The notes beneath the pieces were generated by a model that made no database searches, was not told the origin of the DNA, and saw only the letters and a program-made list of their open reading frames with translations. A stretch of 64,000 bases of DNA, taken from assembly GCF_000614125.1 (NCBI RefSeq), contig NZ_BAKJ01000027.1, forward strand, positions 1 to 64,000, given 5' to 3'. The position numbers and the translations under genes were made by a program. Below are positions 8,526 through 17,631 of this stretch, piece by piece. Numbering within the stretch: position 1 is the first letter of the stretch; every line of letters begins with the position of its first letter. The DNA is from Bacteroides rodentium JCM 16496 (GTDB lineage Bacteria; Bacteroidota; Bacteroidia; Bacteroidales; Bacteroidaceae).

Positions 8526-11500
8526 TTACGAATGGCAAACTACAGACAAGAGCTCGGCATAAATAGGATTAAGTTTCAATAGTTGCGGCACTCCTGTCAT
8601 AAACATCTGCTTGCGGGCACGAGTAAGGGCAACATTCAATTTCCGGTCAATCCGAGTACCGTTTTCCTCCGTCATATTTGCCAGAAACTTCAACTGATAA
8701 GCCCGGTTCACACAGAAAGAGTAGATAATGACATCCCGTTCGCTACCTTGGAAGCGTTCCACAGTGTCTACCAATATATCCTCCAAAGGAGCAATACCCA
8801 AAGCGGCAATCTCTTTTTTAATCAAGGCTATCTGACTACGATAAGGAGTGATGACACCTAAAGTGACAGCCGGGTTGAAACCGGAAACAGCTGCATACTG
8901 CCGATAGACAGCCGATGCCAACCGTGCCACAATCCGCGCCTCCGAATGGTTCATCTTGGCCGACTGTGCCTGCGGTTCGACTGCGGCAGGCAGAAAAGCG
9001 ACACGACGAGTCAGCAAGCCGGCAAACTCACAATCACACAGCTCAGGAGCAAGAGTCAGCTCGCCCTGCTGGTGCGGCAGACCAACCGGTTCCAGCAGAC
9101 CACCGTAAAAAGCCCGGTTAGGAAACAAGGCTACCTCGATATTCATACGACCCTGACGACAGAGCATGTCGTAGGAGGGATGAGGGATAAGGAATGAAGA
9201 ATGAGAGGTTAATGCCTGGCGATTGGCACTTTCCTTGGAGAGATTCCTATAAAGGCGTTCAAAAAGGGAATCTTTCAAATTATACAATCCGATGGCCTGC
9301 AAAGCTTCGTCACACACTTCCGACTGCTCGGACGACTGCAAGACCACTGCGGGCAGCTGCTTATGGTCACCTATCAAAATAAATTTGCCGATGGCATCCG
9401 CGCCTGCGGGATTGCGGGTACAGAGCAACCCCAGCAGTTGTGGTTCCAAAATTTGGGTAGCCTCATCCACAATCGCTACATCGAAAGTCTTCAACCGGAA
9501 AAGCTCGGTCTTGGAAGAAAGCGTGGCAACCGTACCGACAAAAACACGGCAACGGGCAATGCGCTCCTGCACCTGCCGCCGAGTGGCACAAGGTTCCAAC
9601 ACATTCTCAATCAGATACGGGCGGAATGACTCATCGCAAGACAACTCACTGCCCAGACGGATAAAGTCTATTTCAGGCTCAATGGAAGCCAGTGCCTTAC
9701 TGATTTCATCTACGGCACGATTGGTATACGAAAGAAGCAGAATCTGTTTCCCCTCCCGGTAAAAGGCTTCTACCATGCCCCGCAGCGCGCGGGAGGTCTT
9801 GCCGGTACCCGGCGGACCGATTAAAAGGAAATAGTCGCGGGCAGCCTGCGCTTTCAGAGTAATCCGCGAAAAATCATCCGAAGCGGTCGCAATAGCGGCA
9901 TCCAAAGAAGCATCGAACTCGGGAGGGCGCTGCCCCAACAACAAATCACGCCGTCTTTGAGTGGCAGAAAGGAAAGCGGAAAGTCCCAGATACATGCTAC
10001 GAAAGGAGGTGTCCATATAGTCGTGCTCTATGGCATAGAGGCTGGCAGCAGGCAACACACCCGCATTCTGCTGAGTGGCACGAAGACGGATACAGACCTC
10101 GTCATCGGATATGCGCTCTATATTACCTTTAAACACCATCTTGTTGGTAACGTTGTCGGTATCCGTATTCCGTTCGTAAAGAACCACCGCATCACCCTGG
10201 CGGAAATTGGGCAGAACCCGCTCCTGCCGGGAAGCAACCATTTGCTTCGTTCTGAGTGACAAATACGGTTTATGCGCATCTGCCGCATGATTCTCGCAAA
10301 TAACCAAATCGTACAAAATTTCACCTGCCTCACATTTCTCAGCCAGTGTGGAAAGCCAGAGGGCGGCAGCGCCGGTACGCCCTTCATAATCCACATCACC
10401 GGATTTGGAGGTATAGAGTTCCTTGGTTATAAAATTATAAAGCGTATAAAAATAGCTTTGTTCCAACAACGAAAGCGAACGGATGCGTTGCGCTACGGCA
10501 TCAATGGAGGGGTAAAGGAAGCGTTTCCACAAGGTATTGTCCAAACCGCGCTCGTTCAAGGTGTCCGGATGGATGTCTTTCAGGCGCTCTGCCGTATACT
10601 GCGGGCTGTTCCGTAACTGGATGCCATATTCATTGGCTACAATCCGGTTACGCACATCCATCACACGGCGCACCATTGCCCACGAAGGGCGTGCCGGATA
10701 AAGCAACGGATAACGGGTATAGAACAGGTAGGCCTTTACACGTCGATGGTCCATTCCCATAGAATACTCCAACACAGCCTGATAGAGCAACATCTGCACC
10801 TTATTGTTTTCTTTAGGCTCCACCTTACCACGGATGGAATACTCGTCCGCCTTACCGGACTTCATTTCAATGAACGAGGTCATATCCCGCTGCATGTAGT
10901 CCAAACGCCCTTGCAAGCCCAATGCTTCACAGATGTAAGAGGGTTCCAGCACGGCATCAGTCCTATCGAGCTCATAGCCGGATGCACGGAATGTTTCTGT
11001 CACCGTCCGGTGGATATTATCGAAATGGCGCTTGCAATCGGAAAAGAATTCAGCTTCCTTCTCCCGGTCGCGCAGGTCGGCACATGCTGCCAGCTCGATG
11101 GGATAAGAACGGAAGGCCTTCTTCATGCATGCCAAATAATCGGGTGCCTCCTTGGCATGAATCCATTCGTCCAGAAAGAGGTTGGCAATATTACCCAACA
11201 GTAACGGACGGGTATTGTCCGGCGACTGGAGCCGTGCCAGGATATAGTTGGCAGGATGATGCCCGTAATCCTTGAAGCATTCGGCAAGCGAACTGATGTC
11301 TATCAAGTAATCGGGCTCAAGTATAATAAAGGAAGGGGTGAGTATGCCGACTTCGTCCACCGTAACATCCAGCAGATTGACCTGGGCATGCCGCCACAGA
11401 ATCCGGCAGGTTTCTGCAAACTCTTCATTAATCTGAGGTACATTATAACGGACACGCAACGGCTCATCGGCCACAGTGTCTACGGGCAGTACATATAAAT

Positions 11501-11960
11501 AAGTATCATCGGCATACTGAAAACAGACACGCATGCGCTTTATCCGTTCTTTGGCAGGCGGTGCCACTATATAGGTGGCATCCGCACGGGGTAGCAGGCG
11601 ATAAAGTTCGGCAGGTATCTCCTCCCCCGTCAAGCGCTTGATAAAGAATGACAGTGTTTTGGCATCACGCAACAACTGTTCACGTTGCGGTTCCGCCTGG
11701 CGGTTCAGAATAGCATTGGAGGTCAGCCGGAAGGTATGCAGACGGTTCTGTTCCACGGTGGAAAGTCCGGCCTTCGAAGCCACGAAACTGATACGTGCAG
11801 AAAGGTCCGTCATCTGCAAGCTGCCGTCGGGCATCTGTGTACGGCACAAACGCTCCAGCAACTCGCGCAATTGCCGGTAGGCCACGTCCAAGGAGATTTC
11901 CTCAACGTGGCAGGCTTCCAGCAATATACTAAAATATTCCTTTACTTCACAATCCATCAT
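8526..11960 (-). CDS. Dna2-like nuclease-helicase (PD-(D/E)XK plus superfamily 1 helicase)
   Basis: Large 1144-residue DNA/RNA-processing enzyme. Around residues 350-370 is a Cas4/RecB-type nuclease core (GRLDYMQ, then FIEMKSGK, then a QMLLYQAVLEY helix). Helicase motifs follow: Walker A LIGPPGTGKTSRA near 713, Walker B VAIVDEATQI near 828, VERFQGSERDVIIYSF near 1070 and ALTRARKQMFM near 1113. This order is that of Dna2/AAA_11-AAA_12 proteins acting on flaps or R-loops. The start overlaps the tatC stop (ATGA). Residues around 910-925 (LTSHSSFLIPHPS) are encoded by an intergenic-type tandem repeat inserted in frame between helicase motifs. Confidence 0.85.
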   Translation of the reverse strand: MMDCEVKEYFSILLEACHVEEISLDVAYRQLRELLERLCRTQMPDGSLQMTDLSARISFVASKAGLSTVEQNRLHTFRLTSNAILNRQAEPQREQLLRDAKTLSFFIKRLTGEEIPAELYRLLPRADATYIVAPPAKERIKRMRVCFQYADDTYLYVLPVDTVADEPLRVRYNVPQINEEFAETCRILWRHAQVNLLDVTVDEVGILTPSFIILEPDYLIDISSLAECFKDYGHHPANYILARLQSPDNTRPLLLGNIANLFLDEWIHAKEAPDYLACMKKAFRSYPIELAACADLRDREKEAEFFSDCKRHFDNIHRTVTETFRASGYELDRTDAVLEPSYICEALGLQGRLDYMQRDMTSFIEMKSGKADEYSIRGKVEPKENNKVQMLLYQAVLEYSMGMDHRRVKAYLFYTRYPLLYPARPSWAMVRRVMDVRNRIVANEYGIQLRNSPQYTAERLKDIHPDTLNERGLDNTLWKRFLYPSIDAVAQRIRSLSLLEQSYFYTLYNFITKELYTSKSGDVDYEGRTGAAALWLSTLAEKCEAGEILYDLVICENHAADAHKPYLSLRTKQMVASRQERVLPNFRQGDAVVLYERNTDTDNVTNKMVFKGNIERISDDEVCIRLRATQQNAGVLPAASLYAIEHDYMDTSFRSMYLGLSAFLSATQRRRDLLLGQRPPEFDASLDAAIATASDDFSRITLKAQAARDYFLLIGPPGTGKTSRALRGMVEAFYREGKQILLLSYTNRAVDEISKALASIEPEIDFIRLGSELSCDESFRPYLIENVLEPCATRRQVQERIARCRVFVGTVATLSSKTELFRLKTFDVAIVDEATQILEPQLLGLLCTRNPAGADAIGKFILIGDHKQLPAVVLQSSEQSEVCDEALQAIGLYNLKDSLFERLYRNLSKESANRQALTSHSSFLIPHPSYDMLCRQGRMNIEVALFPNRAFYGGLLEPVGLPHQQGELTLAPELCDCEFAGLLTRRVAFLPAAVEPQAQSAKMNHSEARIVARLASAVYRQYAAVSGFNPAVTLGVITPYRSQIALIKKEIAALGIAPLEDILVDTVERFQGSERDVIIYSFCVNRAYQLKFLANMTEENGTRIDRKLNVALTRARKQMFMTGVPQLLKLNPIYAELLSVVCHS
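9179..9213. repeat. CATTCTTCATTC-type tandem repeat inside the helicase gene
   Basis: On the minus strand short units (TCATTCT, TCATTCC, TCATCCC) run in tandem and code for SHSSFLIPHPS. The same unit type is intergenic at 62742-62774. It falls between conserved helicase blocks, so it is an insertion. Confidence 0.6.
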
Positions 11961-12778
11961 TCCTCTGTCTCCACTTCTTCCGCTTCATCATCAGTCTTTT
12001 TATCCTTTATCATCAGGATACTCAACTCATAGAGCAGATAAAGCGGTACCGCCACTACTGTCAAGGTAAACGGGTCACCGGTCGGAGTAATGATGGCCGA
12101 GGCAATAACAATGATGACAACAGCATGACGGCGGTATTTCCGCAAAAAGGTCTTGTGCACCAGTCCCAGCAGGGAAAGCAGCCATGTCACCAGCGGCAGT
12201 TCGAATGCCAGTCCCATGCAAAGCACCAGCATCATGAAATTGTCGATGTACGAGTTCAGGGAAATTTGATTCTCGATGGCTGCGCTCAATTGATAAGTGG
12301 AAAGGAAACGCAATGTCAGCGGATAGACCATAAAATACCCCAGCAACACACCGATGAAGAACATCACTGTACCTATACCCAGCGCTTTCCTCACCCCTTT
12401 ACGCTCGTTTGGATAGAGGGCAGGGCTTACAAAGCGCCAGATTTCATAGAAAATATAAGGAGCAGCCGTTACCACCGACATCCAGAAAGCGGTAGACATG
12501 TGGACAAAGAACGGTGCGGCAAGATTGATATTGACGAGCTTCACATGAAACTCCTGGGTAAAGAATTCATCCTGCAAGTCCAGTCTCTGCCCTATCCAGC
12601 GCAACAAGTCATAGAAAATGAAGTCGTTATGGCAAGGAGCCAATATCACATTGTCAAACAGATAAGGCATGGCGATAAAATAACCGATAGCCAATACAAA
12701 CCACACACCGAGTACACGGAACAACACCCGGCGCAACTCGTCCAAGTGGTCCCAAAAGGTTAGTTCTTTTTCCGACAT
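11957..12778 (-). CDS. tatC: Sec-independent protein translocase subunit TatC
   Basis: Core receptor of the twin-arginine export pathway. 273 residues with six hydrophobic segments. The hallmark N-terminal FWDHLDELRRVLFR motif is at residues 8-21, and the VTAAPYIFYEIWRFVSPALYPNERK stretch covers the conserved Glu and the loop before TM3. The acidic C-terminal tail (DDEAEEVETEE) is typical of Bacteroidetes. Operon order is tatA, tatC, helicase. Confidence 0.97.
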   Translation of the reverse strand: MSEKELTFWDHLDELRRVLFRVLGVWFVLAIGYFIAMPYLFDNVILAPCHNDFIFYDLLRWIGQRLDLQDEFFTQEFHVKLVNINLAAPFFVHMSTAFWMSVVTAAPYIFYEIWRFVSPALYPNERKGVRKALGIGTVMFFIGVLLGYFMVYPLTLRFLSTYQLSAAIENQISLNSYIDNFMMLVLCMGLAFELPLVTWLLSLLGLVHKTFLRKYRRHAVVIIVIASAIITPTGDPFTLTVVAVPLYLLYELSILMIKDKKTDDEAEEVETEE

Positions 12779-12781
12779 AAA

Positions 12782-12958
12782 GGGATTTACTATTTGACAA
12801 TTTACTATTTACTATTTGGGCTGCGCTGTGGGGATTTACTATTTGACAATTTACTATTTACTATTTGGGCTGCGCTGTGGAAAAGGCAACAAGCCTACCC
12901 ATACTCCTGAACTTCTCAGAGTATCAAATAGTAAATAGTAAATCGTCAAATAGTAAAT
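12782..12958. repeat. Inverted array of ATTTACTATTTGACA-type tandem units between tatA and tatC
   Basis: A 49-base unit (12782-12830 and 12831-12879) is repeated exactly. Each copy starts with tandem TTTACTATT units and ends GGGCTGCGCTGTG. The inverted arm CAAATAGTAAATAGTAAAT... lies at 12925-12958. Nothing in it is coding. Confidence 0.9.
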
Positions 12959-12970
12959 ACCCTCGTTCCT

Positions 12971-13186
12971 TTATTTCTTTTCAGCCGGTTTATCCAGTTC
13001 TTCCTGAGCCTTGTTTATCTCTTCTTTGGCTTCATTCACACCATCCTTGAAGCTCTTCACTCCTTTGCCCAAACCACGCATCAATTCGGGAATTTTCTTA
13101 CCGCCAAACAACAGTAAGATGACCAATGCAATAATTATCCATTCGGAACCGCTGGGCAGAAAGCCTAATAAAAGTAAGTTTGTCAT
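12971..13186 (-). CDS. tatA: Twin-arginine translocase subunit TatA/E
   Basis: Pore-forming Tat component of 71 residues. One N-terminal membrane helix (residues 15-27, [13 protein letters not shown]) is followed by the conserved [16 protein letters not shown] hinge and amphipathic helix, then a charged Lys/Glu-rich tail. Promoter-like TATCTTTG lies at 13211-13218 on the minus strand. Confidence 0.96.
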   Translation of the reverse strand: MTNLLLLGFLPSGSEWIIIALVILLLFGGKKIPELMRGLGKGVKSFKDGVNEAKEEINKAQEELDKPAEKK

Positions 13187-13210
13187 AGTTATATCTGATT
13201 AATTATAGTG

Positions 13211-13218
13211 CAAAGATA
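13211..13218 (-). promoter_or_regulatory. -7 box of the tatA operon
   Basis: The minus strand reads TATCTTTG, 25 bases before the tatA start. The -33 region is occupied by the GGATTAGGGATTAA repeat at 13229-13286. Confidence 0.5.
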
Positions 13219-13228
13219 GGAAAATTAA

Positions 13229-13286
13229 GGATTAGGGATTAAGGATTAAGGATTAATTTTATCGCAATCCCTAATCCCTAATCCCT
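13229..13286. repeat. GGATTAGGGATTAA inverted tandem repeat
   Basis: Left arm of GGATTA/GGGATTA heptamers (13229-13257), a short TTTTATCGC loop, and a right arm of AATCCCTAATCCCT units (13266-13286). Lies between the tatA promoter and the end of murF-alr. Confidence 0.85.
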
Positions 13287-13297
13287 GACCCCTATCT

Positions 13298-15835
13298 TCA
13301 GTCTTGATAATAAATACGTTTTACCCGCGTAGAAACGCTTGTCAACACCTCATAAGGAATAGTTTCGAGTACATCGGAAAGAACGGTTATAGGCAGATGG
13401 TCACCAAAAATTTCCACACTGTCACCCTCCTTGCAATCGATGTCCGTTACGTCAATCATACAGACATCCATGCAGATATTCCCTACATAGGCTGCCCGTT
13501 GGCCGTTTACAAGACAATAGGCATGTCCGTTTCCAAGATGGCGGTTCAGGCCGTCGGCGTAACCGATGGGAAGAGCCGCTATACGCGACGGACGGGTGAG
13601 ATGCCCTTTCCGGCTATAGCCCACCGTATCCTCTTCGGGAACATCACGTATCTGGAGGATGGTAGTCTTCAACGTGCTCACATTGTTCATAATGGAATTG
13701 TCTATGGGATTGACACCATAGAGGCCGATACCCAGGCGCACCATATCGAATTGCGCCCCCGGGAAACGCTCGATACCTGCGGAATTGCAGATATGGCGAA
13801 GTATCTTATGCGGAAAAGCCTCCTGCAATTCCATGGACGCTTTCTCGAACATTTCTATCTGCCGGCGTGTAAAACTGTCGAATTGTTGCGAATCGCTCCC
13901 TACCAAATGCGAGAAGACAGAACGGGCAATCACGGCATTCTGTCCCTTCAGCCGTTCTATCAGCCGGGGCATATCCTCCGGAGCAAACCCCAGGCGGTGC
14001 ATACCGGTATCCAGCTTTATGTGGATGGGGAAGTTTGTGATACCTTCCTTTTCCGCTTCTTTAATCAGGGCGTCCAGCAGATGGAAGCTATATACTTCGG
14101 GCTCCAGCTTGTAATCGAACATGGTCTTGAAAGCAGTCATCTCAGGATTCATGATAATGATGCTTGCAGTGATGCCCGCTTTGCGGAGTTCGGAGCCTTC
14201 GTCGGCAACCGCCACGGCAAGATAATCGACATGATGTTCCTGCAAAGTTTTGGCTATTTCATAAGAACCTGCACCGTAAGCGGAGGCTTTCACCATGCAG
14301 ACCATCTTTGTTTCCGGCTTCAGCTTGCCACGATAATAGTTCAGATTGGCAATCATCGCTCCAAGGTTAACCTCCAGGATGGTTTCGTGCACCTTCTTCT
14401 CCAATACTTCCGTCAAGGAGTCAAAACCGAACTTACGTGCACCCTTAATCAGAATAATTTCGTTTTCAAGGCGAAGTTCCCCACGCTGGATGGCACGTAT
14501 CAAGGCCTCTGTATCCGGATAAAAGGTCTTCTCTATATTAAAACGTGCAGCGCAGGAAGATATTTCATTTCCTACACCTATGATGCGTTCAATGCCGCGG
14601 CTGTTTACCAGCTGTGCCACTTGTCGGTAAAGTGTCGGCGTATTCTGACCGGTCTCCAATATATCCGAAAGGACCAAAGTCCGCCTCAATCCCTTACTTT
14701 GCGAACGGCGGTAAAGAAAATCGAGTGCAATATCCAATGAGCCAAGGTCAGAATTATAACTGTCGTTAATCAACAGACAGTTATTTTTTCCCTCCTTGAC
14801 TTCCAGCCGCATGGCGATGGGTTCCAGCCTTGCCATACGTTCTGTAATCTGTTCGGCAGGAAGCATCAGATAGAGGCATGCGGCCAGGCAGTTCAGCGAA
14901 TTCTCGATGGAAGCATCATCTATGAACGGTAGAGTAAACGTATTGTCCATATCCAGATAGCGGTAGGAAATGACAGTACAGTCATCCCGTTTCTCCACCT
15001 TACTTATATATAGAGGACGTTCCATATCTTTCCGGCTCCACGCAATCTCACGTGCAGACAGCATGGACTTCGCCACACAGTTGCTGACGAACTCATCGTC
15101 ACCATTATAAATCACTACATCACAATTCTTGAAAAGCGTCAGCTTCTCCATGCATTTCTCCTGCAACGAGAAGAAATTTTCCTGGTGAGCCCCTCCTATA
15201 TTGGTCAGGATACCTATGGTAGGCTTGATGATGTTCTGCAAAGCACGCATTTCCCCCGGCTCGGAAATACCGGCTTCAAAAATAGCAAGTTCGGACTGTT
15301 CGTTCATCTGCCACACAGACAAAGGCACTCCAATCTGGGAGTTATAACTGCGGGGAGAACGGATAATGGCACGTTCCGGACTGAGCAACTGGTGCAGCCA
15401 TTCCTTCACAACGGTCTTACCGTTGCTTCCCGTAATACCGATGACCGGTATCTGGAACCGGTTCCGATGCTGTTCCGCCAGTTTCTGCAAGGCTTTCAGC
15501 GGGTTGGGAACGATGAGATAATTGACAATTGACGATTGACAATTGACAATTGCCTGCACATCATCACGCTGCATAGCATTGTCAATTGTCAATTGTCCAT
15601 TGTCAATTAATCTAAAGTTTTCTTCGCTAAGCACAAAATTACGTACTCCACGGGCATATAAATCTGCAATATAGCGCGCACCGTCATTCCTCTTGGTGGT
15701 CAAGGCAAAGAATAATGTTTCCTCAGGAAAATTCAGGGAACGGCTGTCAGTGAGCAGCCAGTCTATGGTAGCCGGCGCGTTTCCCATACGCCGTGCGCCA
15801 ATACTTTCGGTTATGCTTTCAATCGAATACGACAT
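13298..15835 (-). CDS. Bifunctional MurF ligase / alanine racemase
   Basis: 845-residue fusion known in Bacteroidetes. The first half adds D-Ala-D-Ala to UDP-MurNAc-tripeptide: P-loop GITGSNGKTVVKEW near 135, then the central-domain NDSYNSDLGS. The second half is a PLP alanine racemase: MVCMVKASAYGAG with the PLP Lys near 511, VGYSRKGH with the catalytic Tyr near 740, LPIGYADG near 755. Residues 75-106 are encoded by an inverted ATTGACAATTGAC repeat that has entered the MurF N-terminal domain without breaking the frame. The start overlaps the upstream GSCFA gene by 25 bases. Confidence 0.95.
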   Translation of the reverse strand: MSYSIESITESIGARRMGNAPATIDWLLTDSRSLNFPEETLFFALTTKRNDGARYIADLYARGVRNFVLSEENFRLIDNGQLTIDNAMQRDDVQAIVNCQSSIVNYLIVPNPLKALQKLAEQHRNRFQIPVIGITGSNGKTVVKEWLHQLLSPERAIIRSPRSYNSQIGVPLSVWQMNEQSELAIFEAGISEPGEMRALQNIIKPTIGILTNIGGAHQENFFSLQEKCMEKLTLFKNCDVVIYNGDDEFVSNCVAKSMLSAREIAWSRKDMERPLYISKVEKRDDCTVISYRYLDMDNTFTLPFIDDASIENSLNCLAACLYLMLPAEQITERMARLEPIAMRLEVKEGKNNCLLINDSYNSDLGSLDIALDFLYRRSQSKGLRRTLVLSDILETGQNTPTLYRQVAQLVNSRGIERIIGVGNEISSCAARFNIEKTFYPDTEALIRAIQRGELRLENEIILIKGARKFGFDSLTEVLEKKVHETILEVNLGAMIANLNYYRGKLKPETKMVCMVKASAYGAGSYEIAKTLQEHHVDYLAVAVADEGSELRKAGITASIIIMNPEMTAFKTMFDYKLEPEVYSFHLLDALIKEAEKEGITNFPIHIKLDTGMHRLGFAPEDMPRLIERLKGQNAVIARSVFSHLVGSDSQQFDSFTRRQIEMFEKASMELQEAFPHKILRHICNSAGIERFPGAQFDMVRLGIGLYGVNPIDNSIMNNVSTLKTTILQIRDVPEEDTVGYSRKGHLTRPSRIAALPIGYADGLNRHLGNGHAYCLVNGQRAAYVGNICMDVCMIDVTDIDCKEGDSVEIFGDHLPITVLSDVLETIPYEVLTSVSTRVKRIYYQD
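15518..15611. repeat. Inverted ATTGACAATTGAC repeat inside murF-alr
   Basis: Left arm 15518-15552 and right arm 15576-15611 are imperfect reverse complements made of ATTGACA/TGTCAAT heptamers around a 23-base loop. It codes in frame for a segment containing LIDNGQLTIDN and [10 protein letters not shown]. Confidence 0.9.
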
Positions 15836-16800
15836 ATTTCTCTCTCTTTTTGGAAATCTAAGTACGGGTATTTTCCGTTAAGTTGGTCTATTTTTAACAC
15901 AATTTGTCCTAAAAAACGCTTATACTCTTCTGAAGCGGGATAAAATGGCTTATGTGACAACATCTTACGGATATTTTCACTTTCTTCCATAATCCGTAAC
16001 GCATCGGCAGAGATGCACGACCGGGTAAACCGTTCCCAAACATAGCGAATGGCTGTTTCGGAAGGATGCACCATGTCTTCTGCATAGAAGCGATAGTCAC
16101 GAAGCTCGTCGAGCAGCAGCTCATAAGCCGGAAAATAGAAAACATGTTCCGGGAAAGCGGCTTGCAACTGGTTCACGGCAAGTAGCAAGGTAGCTTTACT
16201 GAGCTGGTTGGCATGCATTCCGTCGCGCACGTGGCGGATGGGGCTGACCGTGAACAATACTTTCAGCCGGGGAATCCGCGCCAGCAAGCCGGAAAGCAAA
16301 GAGGTGTAATCAGATACTATTTCACTGACAGAAAGCATACGGCGGGTAAAGCAGGACTCAGGTTGCTTATGACAATTGGCAACTACAGTTCCCGTCTTTT
16401 TATTTTCATAAACCCAGGCAGAGCCGAAAGTCAGCAGCAGACAATCCAACCGGTCCAGTCTTTCATGGGCACTGTTCAAACGTCCGTTAATGCCTGCCAA
16501 TGTTTCCTCTGCAGAGACTGAGGAAAAACTACCATGATGCATGGCACTGTGCCAAAGTTCATGAAAGAGAAAAATATCGTTTTCATTGTAGCATCTGCCC
16601 GCAATGATTTCACGCAATGCCGCAGAAATGGAAAACGGATTATAAAGCACACCGTAAGGATTGACGTCACAACGGAACTTGGCATCCGCCAGCCTTTGCC
16701 CCATCTCGGACGCAAAACAAGAACCCATCAGCAACAGATTATTCTCTTGCGAAAGAAGGGGCATACTGGAAACTACTTCTACAGGCGTATAAAGATTCAT
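15811..16800 (-). CDS. GSCFA domain protein
   Basis: 329-residue member of the GSCFA family, named for the motif seen here at residues 26-30 (LLMGSCFASEMGQRL). SGNH-like blocks follow (LLTFGSAWVYEN, FTVSPIRHVRDG, YFPAYELLLDELRDYRFYAEDMVHPS). Likely a cytoplasmic esterase/acyl-transfer enzyme; substrate unknown. First gene of a unit with murF-alr, so a cell-envelope role is possible. Confidence 0.9.
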   Translation of the reverse strand: MNLYTPVEVVSSMPLLSQENNLLLMGSCFASEMGQRLADAKFRCDVNPYGVLYNPFSISAALREIIAGRCYNENDIFLFHELWHSAMHHGSFSSVSAEETLAGINGRLNSAHERLDRLDCLLLTFGSAWVYENKKTGTVVANCHKQPESCFTRRMLSVSEIVSDYTSLLSGLLARIPRLKVLFTVSPIRHVRDGMHANQLSKATLLLAVNQLQAAFPEHVFYFPAYELLLDELRDYRFYAEDMVHPSETAIRYVWERFTRSCISADALRIMEESENIRKMLSHKPFYPASEEYKRFLGQIVLKIDQLNGKYPYLDFQKEREICRIRLKA

Positions 16801-16865
16801 AAGCTCGGAATAAATAAACCATTCACTTTCGGGAAAAAAGGATGTACCAACTGCTTGCTACGCCA

Positions 16866-16873
16866 CAAAGATA
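16866..16873 (-). promoter_or_regulatory. -7 box of the GSCFA-murF-alr unit
   Basis: The minus strand reads TATCTTTG, about 66 bases upstream of the GSCFA start. -33 box not clear. Confidence 0.45.
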
Positions 16874-17119
16874 CGAAAATTCAATTTGTAAAGCTGTATT
16901 TTTCAACAGACATCAAGTTTAGGGTCTGTTTAAATTTTCCTTTTAGTAATGATTAAAAAATAACTTAGGACATTTTCTTGTTTGCCTCCATTAGACTTCC
17001 AGCCCTTTCAAGACCTTTACAAGTAAATAATCCAAGTTTTGTTTGGCTATTCATTCTACGAACCTGTCGGCAGGATTAAATCATGCGCAAAACCTGATAA
17101 ATGAGACATCTTACCACCC

Positions 17120-17213
17120 GCTCCGTACCTGGTCCGTATATGCTCCGTATATGGTCCGTACATATAGATACGGAGAAAGCCCGGAGCAGACAAGGAGCGG
17201 ATAAGGAGCGGAC
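17120..17213. repeat. TCCGTATATG tandem/inverted repeat
   Basis: Left arm of CTCCGTA, GGTCCGTATAT and GCTCCGTATAT units; right arm of ACGGAG, GGAGCGGATAA and GGAGCGGAC units. Same inverted-arm architecture as the other repeats in the window but a different unit. Confidence 0.7.
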
Positions 17214-17260
17214 TGAAAAACAGGACAAGCTAAAACCGGTGCGTGCATTTGCCCAGGCAG

Positions 17261-17385
17261 TTGTAGCAGAACAAGATTGGTTTGCAAAAAACGTGAAGTA
17301 ACTTAACTCTCCTCCTCCGGGGAGGAGAGTTAAGTTACTCTCTATTTCACCTCTTTTCTTCGCAAGTCATTTCTATTTGACTATA
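17261..17385. mobile_element. Short palindromic element, copy A
   Basis: Terminal inverted repeats related to TAGTAGAACAGAATTGGTTT (left end near 17261, right end TATTTGACTATA near 17385) enclose a perfect 18-bp stem, GTAACTTAACTCTCCTCC, at 17298-17338. Homologous to copies at 23946-24069 and 36522-36579. Confidence 0.7.
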
Positions 17386-17599
17386 ATTCCGCCAACGGGT
17401 TTATCCTAAGTCATTTTTTAATCATTGCTTAGAGCCTGTTTAAAATTTCCTGAAATAATTTCTTATGAGCATTTTCCAAGAAAATTTAAACAAGCTCTTA
17501 ATAAAAACAAAACAGTTTCTGGAACAAGCTCTAAAAACAGAAGTGAACAAAAGAGGCTTTTTTTCCTTCTAAAACTTCCCGTCATCCGTTTTCTTTTGC

Positions 17600-17607
17600 T
17601 ACTTTTG
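17600..17607 (+). promoter_or_regulatory. -7 box of the dxs-trkAH operon
   Basis: TACTTTTG matches TAnnTTTG, 24 bases before the ATG at 17632. This decides the dxs start over the longer upstream reading frame. Confidence 0.55.
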
Positions 17608-17631
17608 CATTTTGTAATCTTCAGATTAGAA

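Larger units (their letters stand above)
16921..17498. mobile_element. MITE-like nested palindromic element
   Basis: About 580 bases without a credible gene, bounded by inverted ends: TCTGTTTAAATTTTCC at 16925-16940 against GAAAATTTAAACAAGCTCT at 17480-17498. Just inside, TAATGATTAAAAAATAACTTAGGA (16947-16970) pairs with 17404-17427 at 22 of 24 positions. A small palindrome (17431-17498, AGAGCCTGTTTAAA...) sits at the right end. The interior holds a TCCGTATATG repeat (17120-17213) and a copy of a smaller palindromic element (17261-17385). No transposase, so a non-autonomous element. Confidence 0.7.

Noticed and set aside
12782..12879. Possible CRISPR array (two identical 49-base units)
   Set aside because: Units are directly adjacent with no spacers, only two copies, and no cas genes.
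13304..14740. Long ORF (478 codons) on the plus strand antisense to murF-alr
   Set aside because: Reading-frame shadow of a clearly conserved gene on the other strand; no domain, no start context.
17101..17301. 66-codon ORF in the region ahead of dxs
   Set aside because: Composed of the TCCGTATATG repeat and a palindromic element; no protein-like conservation pattern.
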